Below, in pieces: positions 9,653-19,233 of a DNA stretch of 64,000 nt. Position 1 is the stretch's first letter. Each line of letters starts with the position of its first letter. The notes under the pieces were generated by a model. That model was not told the DNA's origin and ran no database searches. It saw only the letters and a program-made list of their open reading frames with translations. The stretch lies in contig JACZXH010000002.1 of NCBI GenBank assembly GCA_022571715.1, positions 17,339 through 81,338 of the forward strand. The letters run 5' to 3'. This DNA is from Bacteroidota bacterium. Its GTDB lineage: Bacteria > Bacteroidota > Bacteroidia > Cytophagales > Cyclobacteriaceae. The position numbers were made by a program, and so were the translations under genes.

Positions 9653-11560
9653 TTATAACTTTATTAAGTATCCTTTTTTATCATTACTTATTAATCCTGC
9701 ATCCATCATTGCCCTCGCAATCAGAATGATTTCCATTGGGTCATCCTTTCTGAATTTTTCAACGATTTGCTCAATCTTTAAAGGTTTGGATTCGATATAT
9801 TTTAAAATAGTGTCTTTCAGATCACTGTTTTGTCCGTCATCTGCTTTTTTCTTTTTTTTGTCAATGCAGGTATCACAGATACCACACGCACTGTCAATCT
9901 CTTCTCCGAAATAATCCTGTATAAGATGTGTGCGGCAAACCTTATGCTCAAAAACATACCTGACCATAAATTCAAGCTTCTTTTTTTCGGTCTGTTTGCG
10001 ACGTTCATAATATTTTCTATCGATTAGAAGTTTTCCGGCATCAAGCCGTGGTGTAAGAAATACAAGTTGAGGTAGTTCTTTTTTAGGTGCATAGGCGACC
10101 ACTCCCAGTTTATGAAGTCGTGTAAGATCATCTTTTATCTGATTTTCTGGTTGCCGTAGTACTTGTGCAAGCTTGTACTCCGAAATCTTTGTAAACTGCG
10201 TAAACAACTCGCCTCCGTGCATCCGTAACAGCACCTTGATCAATGGATCAAGATATACATTTGCCACCTGAAATTTATATAACACGTCGTGTTTTAGTTG
10301 AATAAACAATGCGGATGAGCCATGAACCCCCTCTGACAACTGAACCAGGTTCTCCTCTCCCAGTCTCTTTAACACATGAAAAACGTCCAGGGAATCCAGG
10401 TTATACTGTGCAGCAAATTTGTGCAACAAAAAATCAAATCCCGAACTGTTCTTACTGCCCTCTGCCATCTTATAATAATTAGCCAGGCATTGATATATAT
10501 GCCGGATAAATTTTAGACCAGGATAAGATCTGGCAAAATTCTCACGTGCTTGTGCTATATCGTTTAACTGATAAAGAATAATTGCATACGATTTATTTCC
10601 ATCTCGACCAGCTCTACCTGCTTCCTGGTAGTAGGACTCCATATTATCATTGAGTCCAAGATGAATGACCGATCTTACGTCAGGCTTGTCGATACCCATT
10701 CCAAACGCATTTGTAGCCACTATCACACGTACCTTCCCGCTTTTCCAATCATTCTGCATCTTCATACGATCGAAATAAGCAAGACCTGCATGATAATACC
10801 CTGATGATATTCCGGTTGTTTTAAGAATATCTGATACCTCCTTGCTTTGTTTCCGGGATTTTACATAAACAATGGAGGTTCCGGGTATTTTATTTAGTAT
10901 TTCCACCAGTTTTCGTTCTTTATTCTCAACTTTTCGTACAGAATATGACAGATTTTCCCTGGCGAATGTGCCTGTAAAAATTTCAGGCTCCTCAAATTGT
11001 AGTTTGTCAACGATTTCTTCCTGCACCTGTCTGGTAGCTGTTGCCGTCAGCGCAATCACCTTTACCTCCGGCTTCATAATCCGTAAGGTTTCGATTTCAA
11101 AATATGCAGGTCTGAAATCATGTCCCCACTGCGATATACAGTGTGCTTCATCTACCGCGATCAGGTTTACATGCATTCGCTTAACCCGTTCTTTAAAAAT
11201 CTCAGACTGGATTCTTTCCGGTGAGACATATAAAAATTTGGTATCCCCATATATACAATTATCAAGCGTAATATCGACTTCTTTGGGATGCATACCTGAA
11301 AACACTGCGGCAGCGGGTATTCCTACGCTTTTAAGATTTTCAACCTGGTCTTTCATCAGGGCAATCAGCGGGGTTACCACAATACAAATACCGTTTTTCA
11401 TCATTGCAGGCACCTGAAAACATACTGATTTACCTCCTCCGGTCGGCAAAATGGCCAGTACATCCCTGCCTCCGATAACCGCTTTGATAATATCTTCCTG
11501 CAACGGCCTGAACCGGCTATGTTTCCAGTATTTTTTTAATATGTCAATGGGCTGATTCAT
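9653..11560 (-). CDS. recQ: RecQ-family ATP-dependent DNA helicase
   Basis: A 3'-5' superfamily 2 DNA helicase for recombination and replication-fork repair. Visible parts in order are FRPLQEDII (motif 0), the Walker A TGGGKS at about residues 40-46, DEAH at 137-140, QWGHDFRPAY, TATATRQV, GMGIDKPDVR, and the QEAGRAGRDG arginine-finger motif. The RQC region has the four-Cys zinc site (CRTHLIQDYFGEE, then CGICDTC). A winged-helix tail ends the protein at 635 residues, and I see no HRDC domain. This is the shorter RecQ type common in Bacteroidota, which often carry more than one RecQ. The gene is transcribed alone, convergent with pgk. Confidence 0.95.
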   Translation of the reverse strand: MNQPIDILKKYWKHSRFRPLQEDIIKAVIGGRDVLAILPTGGGKSVCFQVPAMMKNGICIVVTPLIALMKDQVENLKSVGIPAAAVFSGMHPKEVDITLDNCIYGDTKFLYVSPERIQSEIFKERVKRMHVNLIAVDEAHCISQWGHDFRPAYFEIETLRIMKPEVKVIALTATATRQVQEEIVDKLQFEEPEIFTGTFARENLSYSVRKVENKERKLVEILNKIPGTSIVYVKSRKQSKEVSDILKTTGISSGYYHAGLAYFDRMKMQNDWKSGKVRVIVATNAFGMGIDKPDVRSVIHLGLNDNMESYYQEAGRAGRDGNKSYAIILYQLNDIAQARENFARSYPGLKFIRHIYQCLANYYKMAEGSKNSSGFDFLLHKFAAQYNLDSLDVFHVLKRLGEENLVQLSEGVHGSSALFIQLKHDVLYKFQVANVYLDPLIKVLLRMHGGELFTQFTKISEYKLAQVLRQPENQIKDDLTRLHKLGVVAYAPKKELPQLVFLTPRLDAGKLLIDRKYYERRKQTEKKKLEFMVRYVFEHKVCRTHLIQDYFGEEIDSACGICDTCIDKKKKKADDGQNSDLKDTILKYIESKPLKIEQIVEKFRKDDPMEIILIARAMMDAGLISNDKKGYLIKL

Positions 11561-11622
11561 GGAATCCCTGCTAAAACGAAATCAATTTAATTTAATATTA
11601 TGATTTGGTATGTATATTCCCA

Positions 11623-11630
11623 TATATTTG
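11623..11630 (+). promoter_or_regulatory. -7 promoter box that decides the start of the AhpD-like gene
   Basis: TATATTTG is an exact TAnnTTTG match and ends 14 bases before the ATG at 11645. The open frame extends upstream to an ATG at 11600, but that would put the promoter inside the gene, so the downstream ATG is preferred. Confidence 0.5.
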
Positions 11631-11644
11631 GCTTAAAAACGCTT

Positions 11645-12208
11645 ATGCCATACATCCGGGTAATACCGCACGAACAGGCAGAAGGGGAACTCAGGAAAAT
11701 CTATGATAATCTGGTGAATACCCGTGGGAAACTGGCTGAAATTCACAAAATCCAGAGCCTCAATCCGCAATCAATCATCAACCACATGGATCTGTATCTG
11801 ACCATTATGTTCGGCAAATCTCCGGTTCGCCGTTACCAACGCGAAATGATGGCCGTAGTGGTTTCGGCAGCCAATAAATGTCCCTATTGCGTGGCACATC
11901 ATGGAGAAGCACTCAACCATTTCTGGAAAGATTCCGCCCGAGTCAATAGGCTTGCCAGAGACTATACCATGGCCGGCCTTGATGACAAAGACCTGGCACT
12001 TTGCAGGTATGCTTTTGATCTTACCGCCCACCCTAAAACCATTTCAGAATATGATCATATTGCCAATCTGAAGAAACAGGGAATTGAAGAAAGAGCGTTG
12101 CTGGATGCTAATCTGGTAATTGCATACTTCAATTTTGTCAACCGAATTGTTACAGGATTAGGTGTGGAGCTTGAAACAGATGGCGGAAAAGGGTATGATT
12201 ATGATTAA
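11645..12208 (+). CDS. Peroxidase-related enzyme, carboxymuconolactone decarboxylase/AhpD-like fold
   Basis: A 187-residue all-alpha protein of the AhpD-like superfamily. The signature CPYCVAHH (about residues 79-86 from this start) supplies the CxxC redox pair and the histidine that in AhpD takes electrons from a lipoyl partner and reduces alkyl hydroperoxides. A typical N-terminus (MPYIRVIPHEQAEGELRKIYD) supports the ATG at 11645. This type is usually annotated as peroxidase-related enzyme or carboxymuconolactone decarboxylase-family protein; an oxidative-stress role is the default inference and the true substrate is unknown. It is divergent from recQ and no partner reductase is adjacent. 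Confidence 0.85.
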   Translation: MPYIRVIPHEQAEGELRKIYDNLVNTRGKLAEIHKIQSLNPQSIINHMDLYLTIMFGKSPVRRYQREMMAVVVSAANKCPYCVAHHGEALNHFWKDSARVNRLARDYTMAGLDDKDLALCRYAFDLTAHPKTISEYDHIANLKKQGIEERALLDANLVIAYFNFVNRIVTGLGVELETDGGKGYDYD

Positions 12209-12242
12209 CCTTAGGATAAATAATTCTGTTACATGAATAACA

Positions 12243-13016
12243 TCACCACACAATTTCCTCTTTATTCAAAAACGCCGCAATCCCCCGCCTGCAATCTTTA
12301 GTGGCGCGTGCTTTGGCATTCATTTCAGAAGCATAATCAAGTGCTTCATCCAGTCGCATGGACTGAACTTCTGCAATCATTTTTTTTGTTATGCCCATAG
12401 AGGTAGCTGAGTTTTTTTCAATCAGTTCACGGGCAAATAATTTCACTTTTTCCTCAAGATGGCCCGCATCTACAATTTTATAGATAAGGTTATTGGATAA
12501 GGCATCATCAGCGGTAATCAGCCTGCCACTAACCAACAATTGTCTGGCCCTTGCTTCCCCGATCTTCCGCAACAAAAAGACCATGACCAGAGCGGGTATA
12601 AATCCAATACGTACTTCCGTATAACCAAATTTTGCCTCCGGTACGGAAAAAGTAAAATCACATACCGTAATCAGCCCGCAACCACCGGCAATAGCGTGCC
12701 CTTGAATTTGTGCAATTACAGGCTTAGGAAATAAATAAATTTTTAACAGCAATTCTTTAAACAACCTGGAGTCGCTCAGGTTTTCTTCATAGGTATTTTG
12801 CTGAAGCTGTTGTAAATAATCCAGGTCAGCGCCGGCGCTAAACACACTTCCGTTTGCTCCTAAAATAACTACCTTTACCGATTCTTCTCTTTCTATCTGG
12901 CTGAACGCCTCTTTCAGTTCTGAAACCATTCCCGCACTTAGCGCATTACGTTTTTCTGGCCGATTCAGCGTAATGAAGCCAATCCGGTTTTTTACGTTTA
13001 TTTCTACAAAGTTCAT
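12243..13016 (-). CDS. Enoyl-CoA hydratase/isomerase-family protein (crotonase fold)
   Basis: A 257-residue crotonase-superfamily enzyme acting on acyl-CoA thioesters in the cytosol. It has ITLNRPEKRNALS, the oxyanion-hole segment FSAGADLDYLQ, QGHAIAGGCGL and the TEVRIGFIPA segment. In the classical hydratase two glutamates are catalytic (Glu144 and Glu164, rat numbering). The position equivalent to Glu144 is Gly here (GGCGL instead of GGCEL), while the second Glu (TEVRIG) is present. This suggests a methylglutaconyl-CoA-hydratase-like or isomerase-like subgroup rather than ordinary beta-oxidation. No fatty-acid or leucine-degradation genes are adjacent. Confidence 0.85.
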   Translation of the reverse strand: MNFVEINVKNRIGFITLNRPEKRNALSAGMVSELKEAFSQIEREESVKVVILGANGSVFSAGADLDYLQQLQQNTYEENLSDSRLFKELLLKIYLFPKPVIAQIQGHAIAGGCGLITVCDFTFSVPEAKFGYTEVRIGFIPALVMVFLLRKIGEARARQLLVSGRLITADDALSNNLIYKIVDAGHLEEKVKLFARELIEKNSATSMGITKKMIAEVQSMRLDEALDYASEMNAKARATKDCRRGIAAFLNKEEIVW

Positions 13017-13090
13017 TTAGATTACATGGTTGGTATGAAAATGAATTTACACAGAGATGCTGCCAATTAGAAAAACGGGACTGTATAATT

Positions 13091-15166
13091 TCAGCCCGTA
13101 TCAATTATAAAAGCGCCCTTCTCCTTTACATTATGATATTTGAGTCCTAACCGGTTCAAATCTCTTACAGCTTGCTGTAAATAATAGAAATCATTGGAAC
13201 TGTCGAAGATCACCTTTTTAAAGGTAAACAGTTTTTGAAGGTGAGCGAAGTCTTTCACCGCATTGTTGGAAATTATAATGTAATCAACCCCGAATGGCCC
13301 TTCAGTAATAAATTCGCGATCAGGCGATTTGCTGATGATCAGGAATACGATCTGGCCTGAACAGAATATTTCTGTACCGGACAACTTTGTTTTATTAATC
13401 GGGAATGACTGTATCGACGCCATATCTGCTGTTGCAAGTCTGAAATTGGCTGTGTGATAAGGTACTTTTCGATAATCATCTGCATCTACAGCTACCGTAT
13501 AAGAGGCCAGATGAGTCGCATCAATAATGTCAATGACGGTTACTCCGGGAACATCATATACAATTATCCAATGCTGGTTACTTTTGCTGACCTGATCAAA
13601 AACAATAGAAAGAATAAAAATAATCCACACTGTAACTGCATAGAACAACCACTTAAACTTTTTTTCAAAAAGAAAAACCAAAATGCCTGTAATAAACAGG
13701 TAAAGCAAAATTACCTGATGTTGGGGAAGGTAAATATCTTTTATATATGCACCGGGAATATTTTCAATAAATAGTACCGACCTGTTCATAACCCCAATTA
13801 CAAACCCCAGTCCGGTTGCGAAAACTGCTGATATTAAGCCGAAACCAGCAAAACTGGAGATCAAAAAAGCCAGTCCTCCTACAAGGATGATCCCGGCAGA
13901 TGGAACAACAATTAGGTTTGATATAAAAAACAATAATGGGTAATTATGAAAATAGTATAATACCAAAGGTAAAGTAAGAATCTGGGCTGCAATACCTACC
14001 GACGTAAGACTCCATATTTTTTCAAAAACCTTGTATTTTGAAGCAAAAAGGCTGTTTATTGAAGGGTACAACCAGACAATTCCTATCACGGCAAGGTACG
14101 ACAACTGAAAACCCACATTGAACAGTTGCATCGGATTAATGATCAAAAGCACAAAAGCTGAAAAAGCAATGGTATTGAAAATGTTGGGTGTACGGTAGAA
14201 ATATTGTCCTATGCTGATGATAGAAAACATCAGCGCGGCACGCGTTACGGAAGGTGAAAGACCTGCTATTGCGGCATAGATCCAGAGTATAATGACTGTG
14301 AGTAATACAAATCCGGTTGTTTTACGGTATTTCCTGAAAATCAACAACAGAAAACCGTATAAAATCCCCAGATGTAATCCTGAAATAGCCAGTATGTGCA
14401 TGGCTCCGGTATGTGCATAAGCCTGCATTAATTCATCGCTCACATCTCCCCGTACTCCCAATAGCAGCGCTTTGGCTATGCCCTGGTGGTCCGGGTTAGT
14501 TATTTTTTCAGTTATAGCCGTGATGCCAAAATTCCTGATTTGATTGATAAGTGCAATAATCCGGTTGGGCTCACTTTGTCCGATGACCAGATAATCTTCA
14601 TGCCTGAGAAAATGCCTATGGAAAATATTCTTGTTTGCCAGATACATCTTGTAATCAAACTCTTTGGGATTTCCAGGCGGTTCAACCAGAGCGGGAGGTG
14701 TGGTTATCATAAGCTTTGTACCATACCTGATGGAAGAATCACTTGCAGGAACATAAAGCAATACCCTGCCAAAAACCCTTTTCCAGTCTTTTGGGGTACT
14801 TGCCTCCGTAACCTCCATAATTACTTTCTGGAAATTTTTAGTTTGTTCAGGCCAGGAATCAATGGTGCCCGTATAATGTTCCATTGGGTAGTTCGAAAAG
14901 TGAAATTTTGAATGATCTTGTTGAAACAGATAGGTTCTGGCCATGCCGAAAAGGCAAATCAGGCTGAGGGCAACAACACCAACAACCGGATTAAGACTAA
15001 AAAATTGCTTATTACCTGCAGTAAGGAGTACAATATAAAGTGTTGCAACTGCTCCAATGAGTATCACGGAAATCAACAGGTCCAGATGGAACTGTACCGC
15101 TATTAATATGCCGACAATATAGGCAGGTGTAAAGCGTACAAATGGATATTTTAGCCAATGGAGCAT
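13091..15166 (-). CDS. comEC: ComEC/Rec2-family competence protein (DNA-uptake channel)
   Basis: Inner-membrane protein of 691 residues. The N-terminal about 190 residues contain two or three membrane segments and an OB-like DUF4131 region. The Competence domain has HILAISGLHLGILYGFLLL and LSPSVTRAALMF, then about eight more membrane helices. In Proteobacteria and Firmicutes ComEC carries imported single-stranded DNA across the inner membrane. The C-terminal about 160 soluble residues are where a metallo-beta-lactamase domain would sit, but no HxHxDH metal motif is visible, so that domain is degenerate or absent, as in many Bacteroidota homologues. It is transcribed alone. Confidence 0.9.
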   Translation of the reverse strand: MLHWLKYPFVRFTPAYIVGILIAVQFHLDLLISVILIGAVATLYIVLLTAGNKQFFSLNPVVGVVALSLICLFGMARTYLFQQDHSKFHFSNYPMEHYTGTIDSWPEQTKNFQKVIMEVTEASTPKDWKRVFGRVLLYVPASDSSIRYGTKLMITTPPALVEPPGNPKEFDYKMYLANKNIFHRHFLRHEDYLVIGQSEPNRIIALINQIRNFGITAITEKITNPDHQGIAKALLLGVRGDVSDELMQAYAHTGAMHILAISGLHLGILYGFLLLIFRKYRKTTGFVLLTVIILWIYAAIAGLSPSVTRAALMFSIISIGQYFYRTPNIFNTIAFSAFVLLIINPMQLFNVGFQLSYLAVIGIVWLYPSINSLFASKYKVFEKIWSLTSVGIAAQILTLPLVLYYFHNYPLLFFISNLIVVPSAGIILVGGLAFLISSFAGFGLISAVFATGLGFVIGVMNRSVLFIENIPGAYIKDIYLPQHQVILLYLFITGILVFLFEKKFKWLFYAVTVWIIFILSIVFDQVSKSNQHWIIVYDVPGVTVIDIIDATHLASYTVAVDADDYRKVPYHTANFRLATADMASIQSFPINKTKLSGTEIFCSGQIVFLIISKSPDREFITEGPFGVDYIIISNNAVKDFAHLQKLFTFKKVIFDSSNDFYYLQQAVRDLNRLGLKYHNVKEKGAFIIDTG

Positions 15167-15466
15167 ATGGACTATTTATTTTGAATTTCAAATTAAAAAA
15201 TATTCAAACAAATCCCCCGCTATCAGTCAGAATGTATATTTTGATAAAACCGAAAGAACCCTGTCTGGTTGCCTTTACTCTCCCTCCAGATCAGTGCAAT
15301 GGGCGGGCATTAAATGCTGATAATTTGCTGAATTCAAACTTGACGACACGGATATTTTGCAATTTTGAGCACAAAGCGAGGCAATGGCTGTCAGGAGGTT
15401 GATTTTTGTCAACCCAGTAAGAAATTGATTGTAACAATTACAAAAAAATCTAAGAGGATGTGTCAC
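15167..15466. other. Intergenic region, no gene recognised
   Basis: A 300-base gap upstream of comEC and downstream of the serine hydrolase. The only structure noted is a 6-bp inverted pair (GGTTGA and TCAACC) near 15400. Open frames on both strands here show no protein pattern. Confidence 0.5.
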
Positions 15467-16627
15467 TCACTCCATACTATCAATCACCAGTTTTACCATC
15501 TCCCCCATGTTTGGTGGGTTAAGCCAACGGGTTACGATTACCAGATCATGCTTTTCGTCCACTACAATATAATTTCCTCCAAAACCTGCCGCATAATAAA
15601 TTGTATTGGGCACGCCTTCTATTTGCCGACTGCCCTTGTTGAGCCACCACATATACCCGTAGCTTTCATTAGCGTTGGAAGGCTGTTGCACCATTTCCAC
15701 CCATTTTTCGGAGATCAATTGTTTTCCATTCCAGTTACCTTTTCGCAGAAACAAAAGTCCGAACCGGGCATGATCCATGGTGCTTATAAAAACACCTCCT
15801 CCGGAATGTCCACCACCGCTCACCGACTGCATTTTAATACCATCCACGTTTACCCACGAAGATTCGTACCCATACCAACGCCAGGTAGATGAGGCCCCGA
15901 TGGGGTCCATAATTTTTTCTTTCAGCACCATGGGTAACGGTTTTCGCCAGACCTGAAGTAGCGAATAGGCAAGTACATTTACTCTGACGTCGTTGTATTT
16001 GAAATTCGTACCCGGCTCTTTAAGCTCACGGTATTTCCAGTCATCAATACCACCTTCTTTTTGCGGTCTGTCACCCCAGTCGGGCATTCCAAACAGGACA
16101 CCCGACCAGTCTGATGACTGATTCAGCAGGTGGTGCCAGGTAATGTTTGAATTGTGTTCACCTTCAAATGTGCCGTCCCATACATATTGATCAACATGAT
16201 CATTCACATCGGTAATTAATCCGTCATCGAGCGCCAGACCTGCCACTGAGGACAGGTAACTTTTGGTTACACTGAATGTCATATCCACGCGATTTAAATC
16301 TCCCCACCGGGCAATGATGTACCCGTCTTTAATTATCATGCCCGCTGGTCCGCCTCTCTTTTTGGTAGGCCCGGAAATTTTATGATATGGTTCATGCGCA
16401 AATCCCTCTAATATCGCGATACGCAGGTCGTGAACTCCGGTGTATTCGTTTGATTTGGCAAATTCCACAGCCATAGACAGCTTTTTTGCATCAACGCCAA
16501 GCTCCTGAGGCGATCTGAACTCCCATTTATTTCCTTTTGGCGGGTAATACTTGTGCTGAGAAAATAATTGTAACGATGACAAAAAAACCAGCACCAGGAT
16601 AATAAGTTGTGATTTAATATTTTTCAT
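15467..16627 (-). CDS. Exported serine hydrolase, beta-lactamase class C family
   Basis: A 386-residue protein with a signal peptide (about 1-24, ending LFSQ). It has the penicillin-recognising fold shared by class C beta-lactamases, DD-peptidases and esterases. The nucleophile motif SVTK (about residues 119-122) is in FSVTKSYLSSVAGLALDDG. A tyrosine motif is probably in KYNDVRVNVLAY, and GGGHSGGG is likely the third (KTG/HxG-like) element. Substrates of such proteins range from peptidoglycan to esters, so beta-lactam resistance should not be assumed. It is transcribed alone, 96 bases after phoH on the same strand. Confidence 0.85.
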   Translation of the reverse strand: MKNIKSQLIILVLVFLSSLQLFSQHKYYPPKGNKWEFRSPQELGVDAKKLSMAVEFAKSNEYTGVHDLRIAILEGFAHEPYHKISGPTKKRGGPAGMIIKDGYIIARWGDLNRVDMTFSVTKSYLSSVAGLALDDGLITDVNDHVDQYVWDGTFEGEHNSNITWHHLLNQSSDWSGVLFGMPDWGDRPQKEGGIDDWKYRELKEPGTNFKYNDVRVNVLAYSLLQVWRKPLPMVLKEKIMDPIGASSTWRWYGYESSWVNVDGIKMQSVSGGGHSGGGVFISTMDHARFGLLFLRKGNWNGKQLISEKWVEMVQQPSNANESYGYMWWLNKGSRQIEGVPNTIYYAAGFGGNYIVVDEKHDLVIVTRWLNPPNMGEMVKLVIDSME

Positions 16628-16723
16628 TTAAGGCAAGATTGTACATTGTCTGAACGATTCACGGATGTGAATTTATTCACTTTTTATAATTAATTAAAAG
16701 GTAACCAATATTAGCTACGCCTT

Positions 16724-17674
16724 TCAACTTTTTTCGCCATGACTTTTATCGTAGGCAGAAATGATATCCTTCACAATCCGGTGTCGTATTACATCATGTC
16801 CTCTGAACTGGACAAACCCTATATCCTTAACGGATTGAAGTACTTCGACGGCTTCGATCAATCCTGATTTTTGATTTTTCGGGAGGTCAGTCTGTGTGGT
16901 ATCCCCGGTTACGATCACTTTGGAGCTGGGACCCATTCGGGTAAGAAACATTTTGATCTGCATGGGAGTTGTATTCTGTGCCTCATCCAGCAGAATGAAT
17001 GCGTTATCCAGCGTCCGGCCTCGCATATAGGCCAATGGGGCTATCTCAATGATCCTATTCTCTTCGTAATATTTAAGTTTTTCTGCAGGCACCATATCAT
17101 CAAGGGCATCATACACCGGTCTCAGATACGGATCGATTTTCTCCCTCAGATCACCAGGCAGAAAACCGAGATTCTCACCTGCCTCTACGGCCGGCCTCGT
17201 AATAATTATTTTTTTTACTTCTTTGTTTTTCAGCGCCTTCACGGCAAGCGCAACAGAAATATATGTTTTCCCCGTGCCGGCAGGCCCAAGGGCAAATACA
17301 AGGTCATTTTCTTTACAGAGATTAACCAATTTCTGCTGATTGATGGTTTTTGCCTTGATCAGATTACCATGCGTGCCATATATCAATACTTCTTCACTTG
17401 AAGGCATCCTGGGAGTAAGTTCTCCCTCATTCAAACAATTTTTCACCGTATCGGCAGACAACATACCAGATTCATTAAAATGGTCAATGAGTTTGAGTAT
17501 CACCTGATTAATCTTAATTACATCGGTGGGGTTTCCTTTTATGTGTATAGTACTGCCTCTTGAAATTATTTTACTGGTAGGAAAGGCCGTAGCTACCGCT
17601 TTAATATTCTTATTCTGAACACCTAGAAATTCGGTAAGAGAAATATTTTCTATCTGAATTGTTTTTTCAACCAA
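16724..17674 (-). CDS. phoH: PhoH-family ATPase/RNA-binding protein
   Basis: A cytosolic ATPase of 316 residues. The first about 100 residues are a KH-like RNA-binding segment (FPTSKIISRGSTIHIKG). The PhoH domain has the P-loop GPAGTGKT at about 130-137, RPAVEAGENLGFLPGDL, LDEAQNTTPMQIK (Walker B) and VTGDTTQTDLP. PhoH-type proteins are linked to RNA metabolism and phosphate-stress responses, and the precise role is unsettled. The start is a TTG at 17674 giving MVEKTI, the usual family N-terminus; an in-frame TAA lies 15 bases upstream and no ATG is available. Confidence 0.93.
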   Translation of the reverse strand: MVEKTIQIENISLTEFLGVQNKNIKAVATAFPTSKIISRGSTIHIKGNPTDVIKINQVILKLIDHFNESGMLSADTVKNCLNEGELTPRMPSSEEVLIYGTHGNLIKAKTINQQKLVNLCKENDLVFALGPAGTGKTYISVALAVKALKNKEVKKIIITRPAVEAGENLGFLPGDLREKIDPYLRPVYDALDDMVPAEKLKYYEENRIIEIAPLAYMRGRTLDNAFILLDEAQNTTPMQIKMFLTRMGPSSKVIVTGDTTQTDLPKNQKSGLIEAVEVLQSVKDIGFVQFRGHDVIRHRIVKDIISAYDKSHGEKS

Positions 17675-17802
17675 ATTAATTGCGCTTTAAGTGATACGGT
17701 TAATTAATAGTAATAATACACCTGATTTGAAGGCGGAAAAATTGCAATATATTATTCGTAATATCAGAATGTAATTTATCGTTTTATAGAGCAAATTTTA
17801 AT

Positions 17803-17810
17803 TATTTTTG
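17803..17810 (+). promoter_or_regulatory. -7 promoter box of the SAM hydroxide adenosyltransferase gene
   Basis: TATTTTTG matches TAnnTTTG and lies 35 bases before the ATG at 17846. It is in the divergent gap between phoH and this gene. Confidence 0.4.
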
Positions 17811-17845
17811 CTTTTGTAAAAATACGCATTTTTTTAAAAGGGTAC

Positions 17846-18619
17846 ATGGCGCTGATAACATTTTTATCTGACTTTGGGCTGAAAGACCACTATGTAGCTG
17901 CAGTAAAAGCCTGCATTCTCCGTATCAATTCGGGCCTTCAGATTGTTGATATCAGTCATGAAATAGCCCCCTGCAACCTGGCCCAGGCTTCATTTACCCT
18001 GCAGGCTGTTTTTAGGGACTTTCCGGAAGGCTCGGTGCATTTGGTAGCTGTTAATTCTTCTAACGGGCCCGATGATAAATTTCTTGCACTAAAATTGGAA
18101 GAACATTTTTTCCTCGGAAATGACAACGGACTATGGGGGCTTATCAGCAAAAGCGAATCTTCACATGTTGTTGACATAAATTCACTGAAACCGCAGCAAA
18201 CTTCGTTTCCGGCAAAAGATATTCTGGCGCCTGCAGCAGCAAAACTGGCCAGTGGTACGTCGTTGTTTGATCTTGGCGAGCAGATTAAAACATACAAAAG
18301 AATGCTGGACCGCATTGCCCGGGCAACTAAAAAGCAGATTTCAGGCCATGTAATTCATATAGACAATTACGGAAACCTTATTACCAACATCCGGTTTGAA
18401 GATTTTGCAATTCTGAGCAAGAATAAATCCTATACGGTTACATTCGGAAGGGAATACACCAGTAATATACAAGGTTCTTATAACGGAGTGGACAGCGGGG
18501 ATACTTTCTTACTGTTTAATTCCTCTGGTTTGCTGGAAATCGGAATTAACAATGGTCATGCAGGCCACCTGCTCGGCCTGGGGTTTGACAGTCCGGTAAT
18601 CATCCAGTTCGAAGAATAA
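17846..18619 (+). CDS. SAM hydroxide adenosyltransferase (DUF62/SAM-dependent chlorinase-fluorinase family)
   Basis: Family known to hydrolyse S-adenosylmethionine to adenosine and methionine with activated water, related to the fluorinase and chlorinase. The N-terminus ITFLSDFGLKDHYVAAVKA and IVDISHEIAPCNLAQASF contain the conserved Asp and His-rich SAM site. The second, beta-barrel domain begins around SGHVIHIDNYGNLITNI. At 257 residues it matches the family length. The physiological role of these hydrolases is still unclear. The gene is divergent from phoH with its own promoter box. Halogenase activity is unlikely because most members are hydrolases, but I cannot exclude it by eye. Confidence 0.9.
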   Translation: MALITFLSDFGLKDHYVAAVKACILRINSGLQIVDISHEIAPCNLAQASFTLQAVFRDFPEGSVHLVAVNSSNGPDDKFLALKLEEHFFLGNDNGLWGLISKSESSHVVDINSLKPQQTSFPAKDILAPAAAKLASGTSLFDLGEQIKTYKRMLDRIARATKKQISGHVIHIDNYGNLITNIRFEDFAILSKNKSYTVTFGREYTSNIQGSYNGVDSGDTFLLFNSSGLLEIGINNGHAGHLLGLGFDSPVIIQFEE

Positions 18620-18719
18620 TAGATTAGTACAAACTAAGCTTCATGAATTAAGTGAATTATGAATATGCATGGGCCAGGAATAGGTCCAGGTTGGAAATAA
18701 AGATATAAAAACATGTAGT

Positions 18720-19046
18720 ATGCTGATACGTATTGTAAGAATGACATTTCATGAGGACAAAGTGGGTGATTTTCTTCGGATCTTCGAAGAGTCGAAACAT
18801 AAGATCCGGGCATTCCCCGGATGTAGCCACCTTGAACTATACCAGGATTATAACGCCACTCATATTTTCTCAACCTATTCATATTGGGATAACGAGGAGG
18901 CTATTAATAAATATCGCAATTCCGAATTGTTTAAATCAGTATGGTCCCATACGAAAGCGCTTTTTGCAGGAAAAACAATGGCATTTTCTTATAAATTAGT
19001 GGACGGACCGATTGGCGAAAATCCTGTTTCAAAAGGAATAAATTAA
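18720..19046 (+). CDS. Small antibiotic-biosynthesis-monooxygenase (ABM)-domain protein
   Basis: A 108-residue dimeric alpha/beta-barrel protein of the ABM/YgiN type. It shows the usual order: IRIVRMTFHEDKVGDFL, then FPGCSHLELYQD, FSTYSYWDNEEAINKYRNSELFKSVW and a C-terminal strand. Members include quinol monooxygenases and many uncharacterised proteins, often cofactor-free. It lies 100 bases downstream of the adenosyltransferase gene on the same strand and may be co-transcribed. The substrate is unknown. Confidence 0.8.
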   Translation: MLIRIVRMTFHEDKVGDFLRIFEESKHKIRAFPGCSHLELYQDYNATHIFSTYSYWDNEEAINKYRNSELFKSVWSHTKALFAGKTMAFSYKLVDGPIGENPVSKGIN

Positions 19047-19233
19047 CCGATTGTCCACCATGGTGAAACGAAGGTGGGAAGAATCTCACGAATTGTTACA
19101 CACTTTACTATGAGACAGCCTCGTGTATGGATATCCCAAAACAGGAGCTATGCTTTGTGGAAGGGCATGGTACAAACAGAAAAATATACTTAATCAGATA
19201 TATTCGGATATATACTGACATTTAAAAATATTA

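Noticed and set aside
15467..16627. Beta-lactam resistance gene
   Set aside because: The fold is class C beta-lactamase-like, but the SxxK family is broad and nothing indicates antibiotic hydrolysis.
17846..18619. Fluorinase or chlorinase
   Set aside because: Most members of this family hydrolyse SAM with water, and no halometabolite genes are nearby.
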